This document shows positions 25,291-36,725 of a stretch of 64,000 bases of DNA, piece by piece. How positions within the stretch are numbered: the stretch's first letter is position 1; the number at the start of each line of letters is the position of its first letter. The position numbers and the translations under genes are program-made. This stretch comes from Lucifuga dentata (lineage: Eukaryota > Chordata > Actinopteri > Ophidiiformes > Bythitidae). Below the pieces are notes generated by a model. That model saw only the letters and a program-made list of their open reading frames with translations, did no database searches and was not told the DNA's origin. Where the stretch lies: NCBI GenBank assembly GCA_014773175.1, contig VXCM01000313.1, forward strand, positions 62,001 to 126,000, written 5' to 3'.

Positions 25291-27780
25291 CAATATCACC
25301 AACACACTATATCCCCACATATTCTCCTTATTGATGTTGTATAATTCAGTTGTGCCATGCAGAGGTACATCAAACAACTTTTGGTTGAAATAATTCCAAA
25401 TTATTGTTGCAGAGTTATATTTCCTCTTTACTACATTAGATATCATTTCATCATTACTGACAGCCTATTCCATATTAAATAGATCAACAGTCTTAACTTA
25501 TAATTCATGTAATGTAATTGGTCCGTGACTTTTCTGACTGCATTGTGTATGATATATCTTTTTTGTCAGAATATTTTTTCATGGTTGAGTAAATCATAGT
25601 TGTGTTAGAGACTCCAAATAATATACACAGCTCAGACTTTAATGGGGAACACAACTTGCTGTACAAATTTATTTCTGACGATACATTTTTGAACCCTTTT
25701 CTTTCTCCAAAAGACAGACAAAAAAAAGATTTTTTAATATTAAAATGACCTGAAATTAAGTATTATTACTATAATTTCTGACCTACATAATGTGTATAGT
25801 TTCTTAAAAATTGCCAAGTGAAATCTCTGTAACCTTCCTCATCTTTCCTGCATCACTCTCAGTGGAGCTGCTCCAGAATTAAAGACTTGATGACACTGTA
25901 CCCTCAAGGTGAAGACAATTGCTAGAGGTTCATGTTCAGAAAATGAGATGATTGGCCTAGATTGTTTCCACCACATAAGAACTGGGCCAAATAAAATGAC
26001 CAAATAATTACAAATATTTAACCTGCATGATGTAACAAATGTAATGTTTTCAGGTATCAATGCCCCTTAATATTTAACTTCAATAAATGGTTTGGTAATA
26101 AAGAGGCAGACACATAACTTTGCATGAGCAAATCAAATATTGTTTTATTCAGATTTTTTTCATCCATACAGCAAGAGTCAATTATGGCAACAATAAAATG
26201 TGCATAAACAAATCTGAAGACAGAATAGTACATTATTGGTGGCAACTATTAGCAAATACATAATTGGTGGTTGCACTTACAGTTAAAAAGCAGTCAAAGC
26301 GAACATGTGCCCCCAGCAGGGAAGAGAAAGCCTGGCTCACACCAGGAGACTGAACATGTGGTTTGGAGAAAATGGTGCTTTGGTTCAATAGCAACTATGC
26401 AGCGGCCTGGTCAGAAACCTGTTGACTTTGACCGGTGACTGTTACATTCAAAATTAATTTGCCAATATGCATTTGGTGAGCCTTCACCTGCTGAGTGCAC
26501 AGCTATGATAGCAGGAACAATTTCCTGTTAGTCAGTGTTGACTGTAATTATGGCTATGAGAAAGTTTCCGGGGTGAATGAGTGCTGATATTTTATCATTC
26601 ATTAAGTAACACGGTTGCATGAAAAATATTTTATCACACAAGATTAAAATGACTTGTTTTGGAAGTATTATTTCTCCCCACTGTAGATGTGGATGTTATC
26701 TACTGTATGTATAATTTCAAAAAACATATTATTGTGTATTTTGTCATCTGAATATGTTATCTTTCCTTACATCTCTATGTAGTTTCTTTTGTTTCATTTA
26801 CATGCAGTCAAATCAAACTAATAGAACACAAATTCTCTTGTATCAACTGTACCATGGGAGCAGCAATACTGCATGACCAAGTCCAACAACTGGTATGGAC
26901 ATCATTTTGATATGTCATCCTATAAGAGGGGTGGGAGTCAGCATGACAGGGGCACATCCCCTACAACATTCCCTGGCAATACAAGCCACTGATAAAACAA
27001 GCCAAAAAGCGCATAGCTTTCTCTGAATGCATTGGCCAAGAAACTAGTGCTCTTCTTTGCAAGCAATTTTTTTAGCTGGTCTTCTAATTTAAGAATTTAA
27101 ATTAATCTAACAAAATTGCTTATAATTATAGATCTTTTTTTATTCAAAATAATATCTCAATATGATACATGTTTTTCTCTGTTCATTTGACTATATACAG
27201 AAGTGCAAAAAGTCAACCTTCGTCCCTTAGGTTAGAACTCATCGTCTGCAGCATTACTGACTTCACCAATCTGGAAAAGTCTTTGCTTAATCTCTCCTAA
27301 TCTCACCATCCACCAAACATCCAAAGACCTGACAATCTCACTGCTCATTTTGGCCTGACATTCAGGGCAAACTTAAGAAATATTAAAACAAAAGTACATA
27401 TCTTTTTGAAATGGATACAGTAGAAAATAATTCTTACTCTAAAACATGGAGAATCTATATTTCATTGCAATATATTTTCAACATGACTTAACATGACTTG
27501 TAACATGACTTTGACATGTTACAAGGAAAACTGAAGTTGGTTAAAACATTAAGGTTTCTGTTTGATTTAATTCCTTGTATCAAAAAAACTCTTTCTTCGA
27601 CAAAATTAGCAAATAATGTAACATCAACTGAAAAAGACATCCAGCTATATGAATGAAGTGAATATTTAAAACTGACTCAACATATTATTGTTATATGGTT
27701 TGAAAAAGTTATGAATGTCATACTACCTCAAAATCTACAACAGCTATATCAATGTTGTCAAGTAATATATAGTAAGGCAA

Positions 27781-27811
<31 letters not shown>

Positions 27812-28434
27812 TCTACAACTACATACATCAAATAGATTTAAATCCTTAAGTAGTACATAACACATATGTTCAATGAAATTTAAGAGTTATTGTTACTTTT
27901 ACATAGAAAGAGAACAACATCAAAAAAAAAAAAAAAATNAAAAAAAAAAAAAAAAATCATAAGCGGCATGTGAGTGAACTATAAAACATCATTGGTGTTC
28001 TTTACCTGCGTGGTGATTGAAGGTACATTTGATTGGGCTGGGACCCATTAATTGTAATCTAAGGCTTTGTAAGGTACATTACAATCAGTCAAGATACACT
28101 ACACACCTCTGCAAAACCAAAAAAGGGAAGTGATCATAGAACTGACAGTTAAAATAGAGATAAACATGTTTCCCCTAATTGTTTAAACCTCTTCAAACAG
28201 GCTTTGTGAATATGATTGAGAGAAGAACTGTGCTTTGGTTTCCATATTCAGATCTCTACATGAATGAGATCTGTGTTTTGTGGAGAAATACAAGCCACAT
28301 CTCTAATGTGTTTTATTTCCTAAAAAATGAATGTTTCTGTAGGATGGATTGTGGAATTAGAGCAGGGCAACCAGGCAGGCAATCATTCAAGTGCACATGT
28401 GGTTTAAATGACCTAATGGACATTCAGGTCTGCT

Positions 28435-28509
<75 letters not shown>

Positions 28510-28510
28510 N

Positions 28511-28558
<48 letters not shown>

Positions 28559-29689
28559 AAACACAGACTTGAATTTATGCAAAAGAACTAAAACAAAAAC
28601 CTTTAAAACAACCCTCAATTTTTTTTTTTTTAATTTTAATTAAAGAAAAACTTTGGGAGAGAACCCCATTTCTAAAGCTAATTATTGAGAGAAATGAAAA
28701 AAAAAGTAAGAAAAACACTCAAAATGGAGATCCTGCAAACAAAACAATATAAAAAGAGCCATAGAAAACTTTAACCTTCAGTAAACAAATAACACTGCTG
28801 AGATAACACTCTGGTTTTGGCTGTATGGCCTTGATGGCACATGACAAGGTGAGAAAAGCTAGCCTGGCTGTGCTTTCAAGGTACACAGGTATGTGGGTTT
28901 ACAGAACATTCATATGTCCAAGACCCTCATTTCAACATCTAGTTTCACTAGTAGCCAAAGAAAACACAATACTGTACAGGCCTAATTATTATGGCGAATA
29001 AAATTCCTGTTAAAATTATTGTGCCTTTCAGATTTCAATTCAAATTCAAGGTGCATGTTTGCATTTCACTTGTAAACTATGAAATATGGCTATCAATTAA
29101 AAAGTAAAGCAAAACAAATATAAAGGAAAGAAAAATCTTGGTCTACGAACGTACCAGCACTGTGTGTTGCTAAATGCAATTATCTTGATCTTCTGTGTGA
29201 CGTAATGATAATAATTATAAGAATTTGAGTACACAGAGGTGTAATGTGAACGTTCCCATAGAGGGGGAGATGCACTGACCCTGGCACCAAGATATCCCCT
29301 TCTCTCACTGGACGTTGAATTTGACAACAAGGAGGTTTGGTGAGGTTGGCTCTTCTTGACATTGATACTGTATGTGGGAGGATGGCACAGACCCTTGATG
29401 TTTACACGTGATGAGAGCATCATTGTGGACTGGCTAAGAGATGGCAGACCCTCCTTGTCCCATTGCTTGACATTCTGAAGGTTATGTACATAAAGGCTGA
29501 ACTCTTTTGGCTTGGACAGTGCCAGCACACATTCATTTGATCTGTGAAAACACGAGAAGTTTGTTTCTGCATTACACCTCATAGTTTAAGTCATATTCTA
29601 ACCACAAGAATCCCAAATCTTTACCCGTGCTGTAAATGAATAGAGACAATGTGAGGATTGAAAAAGGAACTCACTGTTCTTGAGAGGAA
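25291..29689 (-). other. mbnl1: Probable mbnl1 3' UTR and mbnl1-rap2b spacer
   Basis: This AT-rich stretch without a gene follows the mbnl1 stop codon, and the right part is expected to be its long 3' UTR. Candidate AATAAA signals read on the minus strand lie at 28,312-28,317, 27,139-27,144, 26,144-26,149 and 25,668-25,673; I cannot say which is used. The stretch contains two contig joins at homopolymers (27,939 and 28,510). The boundary between mbnl1 3' UTR and spacer is not visible. Confidence 0.45.
28437..28556. other. Poly-T / N / poly-A assembly join
   Basis: About 70 T residues, one N at 28,510, then about 46 A residues. Two contigs ending in homopolymers appear to have been joined here, perhaps with uncertain orientation. 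Open frames that cross it are meaningless. Confidence 0.9.
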
Positions 29690-29746
29690 CTACATTTGAG
29701 TCAAATACTTGTGACTACTCAGATGATCTGCAGATATTATTGGAAT
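29690..29746 (-). CDS. mbnl1: mbnl1 terminal coding exon
   Basis: It encodes IPIISADHLSSHKYLTQM and a TAG stop, against IPIISAEHLTSHKYVTQM in human MBNL1. The acceptor is CTATCCCCAG|ATT, entered in phase 0. It is too short to stand out as an open frame. The alternative short MBNL C-terminus made by other exon choices in mammals was not looked for successfully. Confidence 0.93.
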   Translation of the reverse strand: MPIISADHLSSHKYLTQM

Positions 29747-30709
29747 CTGGGGATAGAAACAAAAATCAAATGATGCATCCGAAACCTAAAGCATTTTCAG
29801 GTTAGGTTGGCCAAAAATGCTAATCATTACATTTCAACCTCATCCTCTCACATTAAGATGAGCTCATTGATGGACAAGACAGAAAAGCAGTAGTAGTTGG
29901 TAGTGGTTATACAGTTCATTCAGGTGGCATTAAGAATCAACATTCACTACTGGATAATGGGGAGGGAGGGGAAGGGAAGGGAGAGATGACAGGGACAAAA
30001 GAAAGTTGTCAGTAAGGTGGCTTCCCCATGCAAATCCAAGTCCTCCATGTTGTTGACCTGCACGCTTCAATAAAATGCAGAAAACCATTCCTGAACCAAG
30101 AATATCACCATGAAACGTTACTATAAGAACTATTTTCACTCATCATAGTCATCTGTAAATACAAAGATGTGTTATAATTTAGATTTAGAACCATTTCTGA
30201 CTGATAATGATAACCAGGAGCATGGTAAAGCTATGCCAAGTATGTGCTGGAAGCAGCAGCAAAAAAAGAACAAAAGATAAAGAAAAACAAAAGCCAAGCA
30301 CCAAATGGCATAGATAGCAACTGTTGCACAAGCTGTGCGAATGGCTAAAAAAGTTGAGAAAAAAATCTACCTCATACATACCAATTGCATGTATTCGTTG
30401 GTAGTCAACTTTGATAAGGAAGAGTCCTCAAAATGGGAAAGGACAAAAATTGAGGTTACAATGAGGACAAACATTATATGCATTACAGTATTCTCTTACA
30501 GAAATACAGATTAGTTACAATGTTTTGGTTACAGTTCAAATGGATGTAAAGATCTTAAAATAATACATGACTGAAAGTTGGACTTTAATACAACAGTGTA
30601 GGCCAACAAGAGGGAGTACTGCCTTTTCCCCAGCCCACCCCCAGCTGTAAAACTCAAGCATCCCTAGGCTGCTCATGTGCACAGCGAAACAGAGATGAGA
30701 GAGAGAGAG

Positions 30710-30750
<41 letters not shown>

Positions 30751-30766
30751 CAGTAGAGGTGCAAAC
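29747..30766 (-). other. mbnl1: mbnl1 intron before the terminal exon
   Basis: Non-coding. The (GA)n tract at 30,697-30,750 (CT-rich in the transcript) begins only about 17 nt after the donor of the 92-nt exon. The rest is AT-rich, with purine runs near 29,960. Confidence 0.7.
30697..30750. repeat. (GA)n microsatellite next to an mbnl1 splice donor
   Basis: Nearly pure GA for about 53 nt; on the transcribed strand this is a long CU tract just inside the intron. Confidence 0.93.
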
Positions 30767-30858
30767 CTGATTGGTGGAGGCAGTTGCGAAGGGAACGCTT
30801 GTGGCAGATGTGGTGGCTGCAGACACAGTGGCTGGAGTACCACCGTGCATCATGGGAA
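30767..30858 (-). CDS. mbnl1: mbnl1 92-nt coding exon
   Basis: It encodes [20 protein letters not shown] followed by VPFATASTNQ, against [32 protein letters not shown]-type sequence in mammals (95 nt there, so one codon shorter here). The acceptor is CCAAAAAG|TT, completing a Val codon begun by the 36-nt exon; the donor CAG|GTTTGC is weak. It forms part of the low-complexity Thr/Ala/Ser-rich C-terminal region involved in oligomerisation in mammals. Confidence 0.94.
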
Positions 30859-31126
30859 CTTTTTGGAAGGAAAAATCATGTAAGCAAAAATACATAGAGA
30901 TGCAGTGTCGCCACAAACACACCAGGCAAATTAGGAAGGAGAAAGAGAAAGTCAGAGAGGGATTCGATTTAACTGGTTCCCTTTCTTCTCTCTGCCAACA
31001 CTGTAACTGTAGCGGCAGTGACTTACTTCCACATTTGAATGAATTAATAACATGTAATGTTTTTTCTTGGTAAACAACAGAAAATAGTTTAAAGTGCTGT
31101 AAATAATAATAATAATAATAATAATG

Positions 31127-31159
<33 letters not shown>

Positions 31160-31693
31160 GTGTCAAATGTTACTTGTGGATAGGGTCATTAAGGCAGAGG
31201 AGATAATGGGAAAGGTTATAATTGAACTCCCTCAGGTTTTAAAAATGTTTTTAAAGGTTCAAAGGGGTTTAAATAGGTGTCAAGTCAGACCAGCCAAAAG
31301 CCGAGTTAAGAACAAGCATGAGAAGGAAATGTGGGGGTAGTCAAGCAATACACATAGAAATTTAACAAAATAAGTCATTTAAAACTGATATTATAAACAA
31401 TTATAGGCATTACACAGGTAATATACATTTTACTAACACAATAATTGACTTTTCTTGGTGGACTCTCGCTTATGCTTCAAATCACATATATTGTTCACAT
31501 ATTGTTACACAACCAAAACTGCGGCTCTCAAGTGACCAAAAACAACATAAAAGTGACAAAGTGACTATTTCAAATGCTAATTCAGACTGATAAATAAATA
31601 CAAACAACTGGCTATCCTGCTGGTTATATTTGATGATGTGTGAGACACAGACAAAAGGTTAAACACAACTAAAGAAGGAAAGCTGGAACCTAC
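30859..31693 (-). other. mbnl1: mbnl1 intron with (AAT)n tract
   Basis: Non-coding, AT-rich; contains an imperfect (AAT)n array at 31,102-31,157. Confidence 0.7.
31102..31157. repeat. (AAT)n microsatellite
   Basis: About 18 AAT units with one GAT interruption, inside an mbnl1 intron. Confidence 0.95.
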
Positions 31694-31729
31694 CAACACT
31701 GGCTGCAGGTGTCATGCACAATATTGAGC
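31694..31729 (-). CDS. mbnl1: mbnl1 36-nt micro-exon
   Basis: The exon is exactly 36 nt, as in mammals, and encodes SILCMTPAASV with split Gly codons at both edges (phase 1 in, phase 1 out). The acceptor is GATGGGCAG|GC and the donor GTTG|GTAGGT. Because the length is a multiple of three it can be skipped without a frameshift, and in mammals this exon is alternatively spliced and affects dimerisation. TGCATG, the RBFOX site, occurs within the exon and again 9 nt upstream of it. Confidence 0.95.
31713..31718 (-). promoter_or_regulatory. mbnl1: TGCATG (RBFOX-type) motif inside the 36-nt exon
   Basis: On the transcribed strand the exon reads ATTGTGCATGACACC. The motif coincides with the Cys-Met codons, so coding conservation may also explain it. 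Confidence 0.5.
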
Positions 31730-32794
31730 CTGCCCATCATGCAGTACAACAGGAAGTGGATTGGATAGGGAAGAGAAATCAAAACAGCCCATAACAAGGG
31801 TCGTTAGAGTGAGGGGAGAGATAAGGTGGAAAAAAAGGTTAATATCTCTAGGAACAGTCATCAGTGATTGGAAAAGGCGAGGTAGTGAACTCATAATAAG
31901 GCAATCAGTTAATCAATTGTCACAGTGTGGATTTTAACTTATTTTTAAAGTGTAATCATATGAACGTATTAAACATTATAAACACACTAGACAGCTGTGC
32001 ACAGAAGCCACACTCAGCCTGATGTTTGTTGCCATACTGAGGCATAGGTTACCATTAACCAACCCATCCAGCCCCAAGCAAAGCCCCACTTAAGAAAGTC
32101 ATCAAAATCTGAGTGACCACACCAGGAAAAAAAATATCTAACACCTTGTTTAAACAAATTCTAACACCCACACCTTCCTCACTTCGCCTGCAGGTAACAC
32201 CCTGTAGTAATATAAAGGCAATTAGTAGGCAATTAGTAGATAAAGGTTCTAACTCATTCTAAATGCAGAATGGCCATGCAATGGCATACAAAGCTTAAAG
32301 CACCAAAAATTTGGCTAAATTTTACTGAAGCTTTCTTAACTACAATTTTTCAACTGCACAAATCTGCACTCTGCTTTGGTTCTCTGCTTTAGATCAAGCC
32401 GCATGTGGCTGCAGGTTTGCAGTCCAAATGAAAACAACACACCAGCTGATTTCAATGATCAGTACACAGTCAGACAGGAGAAGGTAATCCGTGAATTCAA
32501 CTGGTGTAGAGATGGTTTGGCTGAAAAAAAACTGTAGACTCTCACAGGAGTCGTTTGACACCCATGATCTAAATCAAAACCAGATTACTTGCAATTTCCC
32601 ACAATCTAAAGGAAAAAATAAACACTAAACTGACTGAACTTTCCACATTCTCCTCATCTTAAAAACTCTTCCTGAAAACCACAATGTACTATTCCGCTTC
32701 TGCCCAAACAGCCAAGCAGGAGCCAGGATTATTTGATCCAGGCATCCTCTCCGGCTGGTCAGAGCACTAGCAGTGGTTGGTGTTCAAGCCGTAC
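31730..32794 (-). other. mbnl1: mbnl1 intron
   Basis: Non-coding. Contains a TGCATG motif (31,738-31,743 read on the minus strand) close to the 36-nt exon. Nothing else recognised. Confidence 0.7.
31738..31743 (-). promoter_or_regulatory. mbnl1: TGCATG (RBFOX-type) motif upstream of the 36-nt exon
   Basis: The motif sits in TACTGCATGATGGGCAG, just before the acceptor of the 36-nt exon, a usual position for RBFOX-dependent repression. Confidence 0.45.
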
Positions 32795-32948
32795 CTGATG
32801 GGAGGAAAGCAGCCTGCTGCTGAAACTGCATGCTGGTCAGGGCCTGTTGGTACTGGAGCATACCAGTGTTAAACATGGCAGAGGCCCCATTGGCCTTCTC
32901 CAGGGCTGCCCGCTTTGGCAGGGGAGCCATGACACTAGGGGCAATGCC
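32795..32948 (-). CDS. mbnl1: mbnl1 154-nt coding exon
   Basis: It encodes [20 protein letters not shown] followed by [20 protein letters not shown] and [12 protein letters not shown], matching human GIPQAVLPPLPKRPALEKTN... The acceptor is GGCTGGGCAG|GGC and the donor CATCAG|GTACGG, phase 0 in and phase 1 out. The length is exactly that of the mammalian exon. [10 protein letters not shown] forms the second half of the nuclear localisation signal with the preceding 54-nt exon. Confidence 0.96.
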
Positions 32949-34068
32949 CTGCCCAGCCAGATGAAGGGAGGTCAAAGAAAGAAAAAGAAGGTATGTTGAA
33001 AAGAAGCAAAAACGGGAAAGAAAATAAGGTACATAGGTTAGAGGACATCATACAAATAGTATCACAACATCCTTGTGTGTACAACAACAGTATCATCATA
33101 TCATCAGTTGCAAGCAAGCAGCAGTCTGACACAAATACTACACAAGCAGGAGCATGGTGCCTACTGGAGCTACTGGCTAACAAGCATTCATATCTATCAT
33201 TTAATTATTTTAGAAGCTTCTTTGGATTATTAATTTGGACTCCTGGAGCTGACTAAATGCAACAGAAGCAAGCATTAACTATCAAAACAATAAGGCTGCT
33301 AACAAGAGGTGGAACAGGTCGGAAGCACAGAGATAGGGAGGCTGCACTGCTAGCTCCATGATAAACTGTGTAAGCCATGTTTAAGTGATGGTTCACTCTC
33401 AGACACGTGTCAAAAATGGTCTCAGGCCAAGAGAGAGAAGTCAGTTATTGAAAATATTGTCTAGTGTCAATAATTATATCATAATATGAATTCTATATGG
33501 GTTTCATCTTGGCATGAGGCCATTCTTGAGGTCTGAAAATCTGTGAGAAGATTTGATGATGGAGTGAACTATCATTTGAACTGTAATCACCTGTTATGGT
33601 GGGTTCACTCCTGTATGATTTTACAGACTGTTACTCTTAGCCCCACCTTTATCTGACATGCACTAGCAACCCAAGCATGCACAACTGATTGCGCTGCTGC
33701 ACAACACTGACCACTGACATTGGACGTAAGACTGAAGCCATGCCACCATTGAAAAGCTCTACTTCCCTAGCCCTCACTGACTTTCTAGTTAAATATGCTA
33801 AAGGTGATGAATTGATTGTGGCTTCTATCACATATTCCACATCTGGATTCGTGTTCGAGGTGACTTTTACATGAACACACACAGTGGGATGAAGTCCAGC
33901 TGTTAAAAGCCACAATCATTTTATCACTGGCAATAATGACAGAGCAACAGGAGGAAAAACAGACGCTGCACTGAGACAACAACAACAAAAATAGCCAGGT
34001 ATCTTTGGTTAAAACACTGCTGTACAACAAAGCCACATGCCAAGCTAAAAGGTGAAAGGTCATAGTAC
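32949..34068 (-). other. mbnl1: mbnl1 intron after the 54-nt exon
   Basis: Non-coding; no repeats of note and no coding match seen. Confidence 0.7.
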
Positions 34069-34122
34069 CAGGTCAAAGGTTGCGTCGAGGGGTCGCTTCA
34101 GTGATTTGACAGCCGACTGAGT
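34069..34122 (-). CDS. mbnl1: mbnl1 54-nt nuclear-localisation exon (alternatively spliced in mammals)
   Basis: It encodes TQSAVKSLKRPLDATFDL, one conservative change (Glu to Asp) from human MBNL1. It is exactly 54 nt, phase 0 on both sides, so it can be skipped in frame. In mammals its inclusion drives nuclear localisation and MBNL1 itself represses it. The acceptor TAATTAAG|ACT has a poor pyrimidine tract and the donor CTG|GTACTA is weak, as for a regulated exon. Ten YGCY motifs lie in the ~105 nt upstream. Confidence 0.96.
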
Positions 34123-34230
34123 CTTAATTAGCAGGCAGCGAGCACATGATGGCAATGGGCCAATGGGGTTCAAGCGCATTAACATAAACCAGCAAGCAGA
34201 GGTGCATCATGGGGGCAGCAGTGCAGTTTG
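34123..34230 (-). promoter_or_regulatory. mbnl1: YGCY cluster upstream of the 54-nt exon (likely MBNL1 self-regulation site)
   Basis: Reading the minus strand I count ten YGCY motifs (TGCT, TGCC, CGCT) in about 105 nt; four of them sit within 25 nt of the acceptor in TGCTCGCTGCCTGCTAATT. MBNL1 binds YGCY and is known in mammals to repress inclusion of this exon through conserved upstream intron sequence. Function here is inferred. Confidence 0.65.
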
Positions 34231-34874
34231 GGTATAGGTGAGAAAAAACAAAAACAAATAAAAACAAATCATTGGAATGCAATATACAAGGGGATAACAG
34301 GACTAAGGCATGCACAGTGTTGACACTAGTTCTACTGCAGTTATATGATCATCAATAATCAATGATATCTATCAATCTACATTAGTTACAGTCACACAAA
34401 GATGGATGAATATAGCAATGACAAAATTATTCATCATCATTGTCAGTGGGTCTCACTAATCATATTTTGACAGAAAATGAAATGAAAGCACAGTGGACAC
34501 GCTTTTTTCTCGCTGTGCACATCATAGTCAGTGTCACATTACAATGATTCACTCCAAGCTCTCTGCCTTTGCTGTGTCACTAAGAGCACGTAGAAACAAC
34601 ACACATGTGGCTGCACTATTATACACACATGTTGTTACTGTGGCAGTACAGATCTGCTGCATACTGAAAGCATAATGAACCCATTTATTTATGTCAAGAG
34701 GAAGAGAAGTAACAGATAGGAAGTACATAAACAAAGGTCTCACAAACGGGTTAAAACCAGACCGTCAGAGAGAGATTAAAGGAACTAACTGCAAATATAC
34801 CGCTTTCTCAAAATAGCACCCAAGCTTGTTGTGAATATGAATAAGTGTGACCCTCGGTCTTAGATGCTGCTCAC
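34231..34874 (-). other. mbnl1: mbnl1 intron before the 54-nt exon (distal part)
   Basis: Non-coding. Holds a further TGCATG motif at 34,309-34,314 (a palindromic tgcatgcc context). No coding match. Confidence 0.6.
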
Positions 34875-35114
34875 CATGGCGGCGGCGGCTGTAGCCTGGT
34901 TCACCTGATGCTGGGCAGCCTTAATTTTGGCCTGCAGATGAGCTGGAGGGTGGAAGTACTTGCACTTTTCCCGGGAGCACCGACCCTTGATGAAGTCCAT
35001 GCACACGGTGACTGTGTTATCGTTGGTATCTATCATGGTGCTGTCTGCAGGATGGGCAAAGCGACAGTCATTTTCACCCCGGGAGCAGTTGCCTCTCTGA
35101 TACTCCCGACACAC
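34875..35114 (-). CDS. mbnl1: mbnl1 exon with zinc fingers 3 and 4
   Basis: Eighty codons, phase 0 on both sides. They begin [20 protein letters not shown] and run through [20 protein letters not shown] to [22 protein letters not shown]. The two CCCH fingers show Cys spacing CX7CX6CX3H and CX7CX4CX3H with all metal ligands present. The match to human MBNL1 is nearly complete; the Ala-rich end is shorter than in human. The acceptor is TTTGTCCAG|GTG and the donor GCCATG|GTGAGC. The open frame runs on to a stop at 34,860, which is intron read-through. Confidence 0.97.
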
Positions 35115-36506
35115 CTGGACAAAGGGGGAGATCAGGGGTGAGATCAGAGCAATAATGAAAAAAACATGAGTTTATTAGAGTATAAGCACGCTGTTGGGTC
35201 ATTTCCTTTGTGTACAGAGGAGCTGCTTTGTGTACTTTGTGCGCTAAAAAAGCATGAGATGTTTTTGTCAAGCTCATATCCCTCTGGCCATGTTCACCAT
35301 GTAAAAATGCAAGTGTTTGAGCTTCCTCAAGGTCTTCCTCATTGCAAAATCCATTCATACCAGACACAGGAACTGTGTGCATATAGTTCCTGTTTAACTG
35401 CCTCTATGCCTCTGTATTCATACTGGATATAGTTCCTGTGCTTGTTGTGAAATACCTTGGGTACACTGACACATCTACATTTTAAGCCAATAAACATGCA
35501 TTCTTGTAAGGAATATTAAACTAGTTGGGGGCAGTGTGTGAGACATTTTAAGTATCTGTGTGTTAGACACCAGAGGGCAGCACTTTCTTTTACATTTAAG
35601 GAGTCAAATTTACTTTATGCTCTGCTTTTACCCTCAGGGTATGCTAACAGTGATGTTTACATAAATGTGCACTCTACAGAACAGAATAAACAGCAGTCAA
35701 ATCAATACTTCCCTTTTTGCTTTTCCTCATGAGATTTAAAAGAGGAAATCTACTTTCAAACATTGTTAACATAAAAATGATCTTTTGATGATGTACCTTA
35801 AAATTTAAAGACTGATATGTACATTGCATTTCTGGGCTCATTTTATTGTCTGGTGGGGTATTTTTTAAAGATTTTTCTGGTGCAGAAATAATTAATTTAA
35901 GTTTGGTGGAAGTTTTTCCAGAATCAAATAGCTTCTGTTTAGACTCAACATTTTAACAATCATATTATCTACTGTAAAAGAGGATGCAATGCAAAGCAGC
36001 CAAATCAAATAAGGGGCAAATCTCTGATTGCATTGTGACTAGAAAAAAACAGATCCTTTGCTACTTCTTTTCTATCAGAACCACATAGCTAGATGCAGCA
36101 AGTTCAGGCTCATACTCCAGCGTTTGTCCAAAAGAATTTCGAGAAAATTTTAAAATTAGTTGTAAGCTTCGGTGGGTACACCAAAAGTAATCTTAGACTT
36201 CACAAAGAACATCACAAACTGATAAAATGTAATGGTTCAAGAGTATGCATGGCTGAATTTTATTTTGTTTTAATTGGCTTATCTCTGTTGGATAATGGCT
36301 GCTATTAATATAATGATTCAGTGCACTAAGAGACACTCTTGGCAAGTCCAACAATGTGTGACTCTGTTCTTATGCTCATTAAACCATTTGTTAATAACTC
36401 CTTTCTTGTTTACAGGCTCACCCTGGATGACACTACACTGATGAAGAAAGAAGAACACAATAGGGTAAAGTTTATTAGACTTTTCCTGGACCTTATTGTC
36501 TGTTAC
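35115..36506 (-). other. mbnl1: mbnl1 intron
   Basis: Non-coding, AT-rich, 1.4 kb; no repeats or coding match recognised. Confidence 0.7.
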
Positions 36507-36725
36507 CTCCAGTCTGTCTGTTCTCAGCAGTTTCTGGGCTGCAGCAGCAGCAGCGTTGGGGACCTGGCTGACAGTGGGGCTGGATGCCATGAGAACAGGG
36601 GTGCTGGGCAGGATCTCTGGGGGCATCAGGCCTGGTGACATGGGGCTCAGGTAGGGATTAAAAGCCGCAGCTGCTGCTGCTGCACCGGCATTGTTGGCCA
36701 GGCCTGGTGACATCGAGAACATGGC
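36507..36725 (-). CDS. mbnl1: mbnl1 linker exon between the zinc-finger pairs
   Basis: Seventy-three codons: AMFSMSPGLANNAG, an eight-residue-scale Ala run, AFNPYLSPMSPGLMPPEILP, then a second Ala run (six) and QKLLRTDRLE. It corresponds to the human 204-nt exon (PMFSVAPSLATNAS...AQKLMRTDRLE), which links the two zinc-finger pairs and is needed for high-affinity RNA binding and some splicing activity. Here it is 219 nt, 15 longer, chiefly through Ala runs. The acceptor is ACATGCAG|GCC and the donor GAG|GTAACA. Confidence 0.96.

Noticed and set aside
28179..28643. 154-codon plus-strand frame and its minus partner
   Set aside because: Mostly poly-Phe and poly-Lys from the homopolymer join at 28,510.
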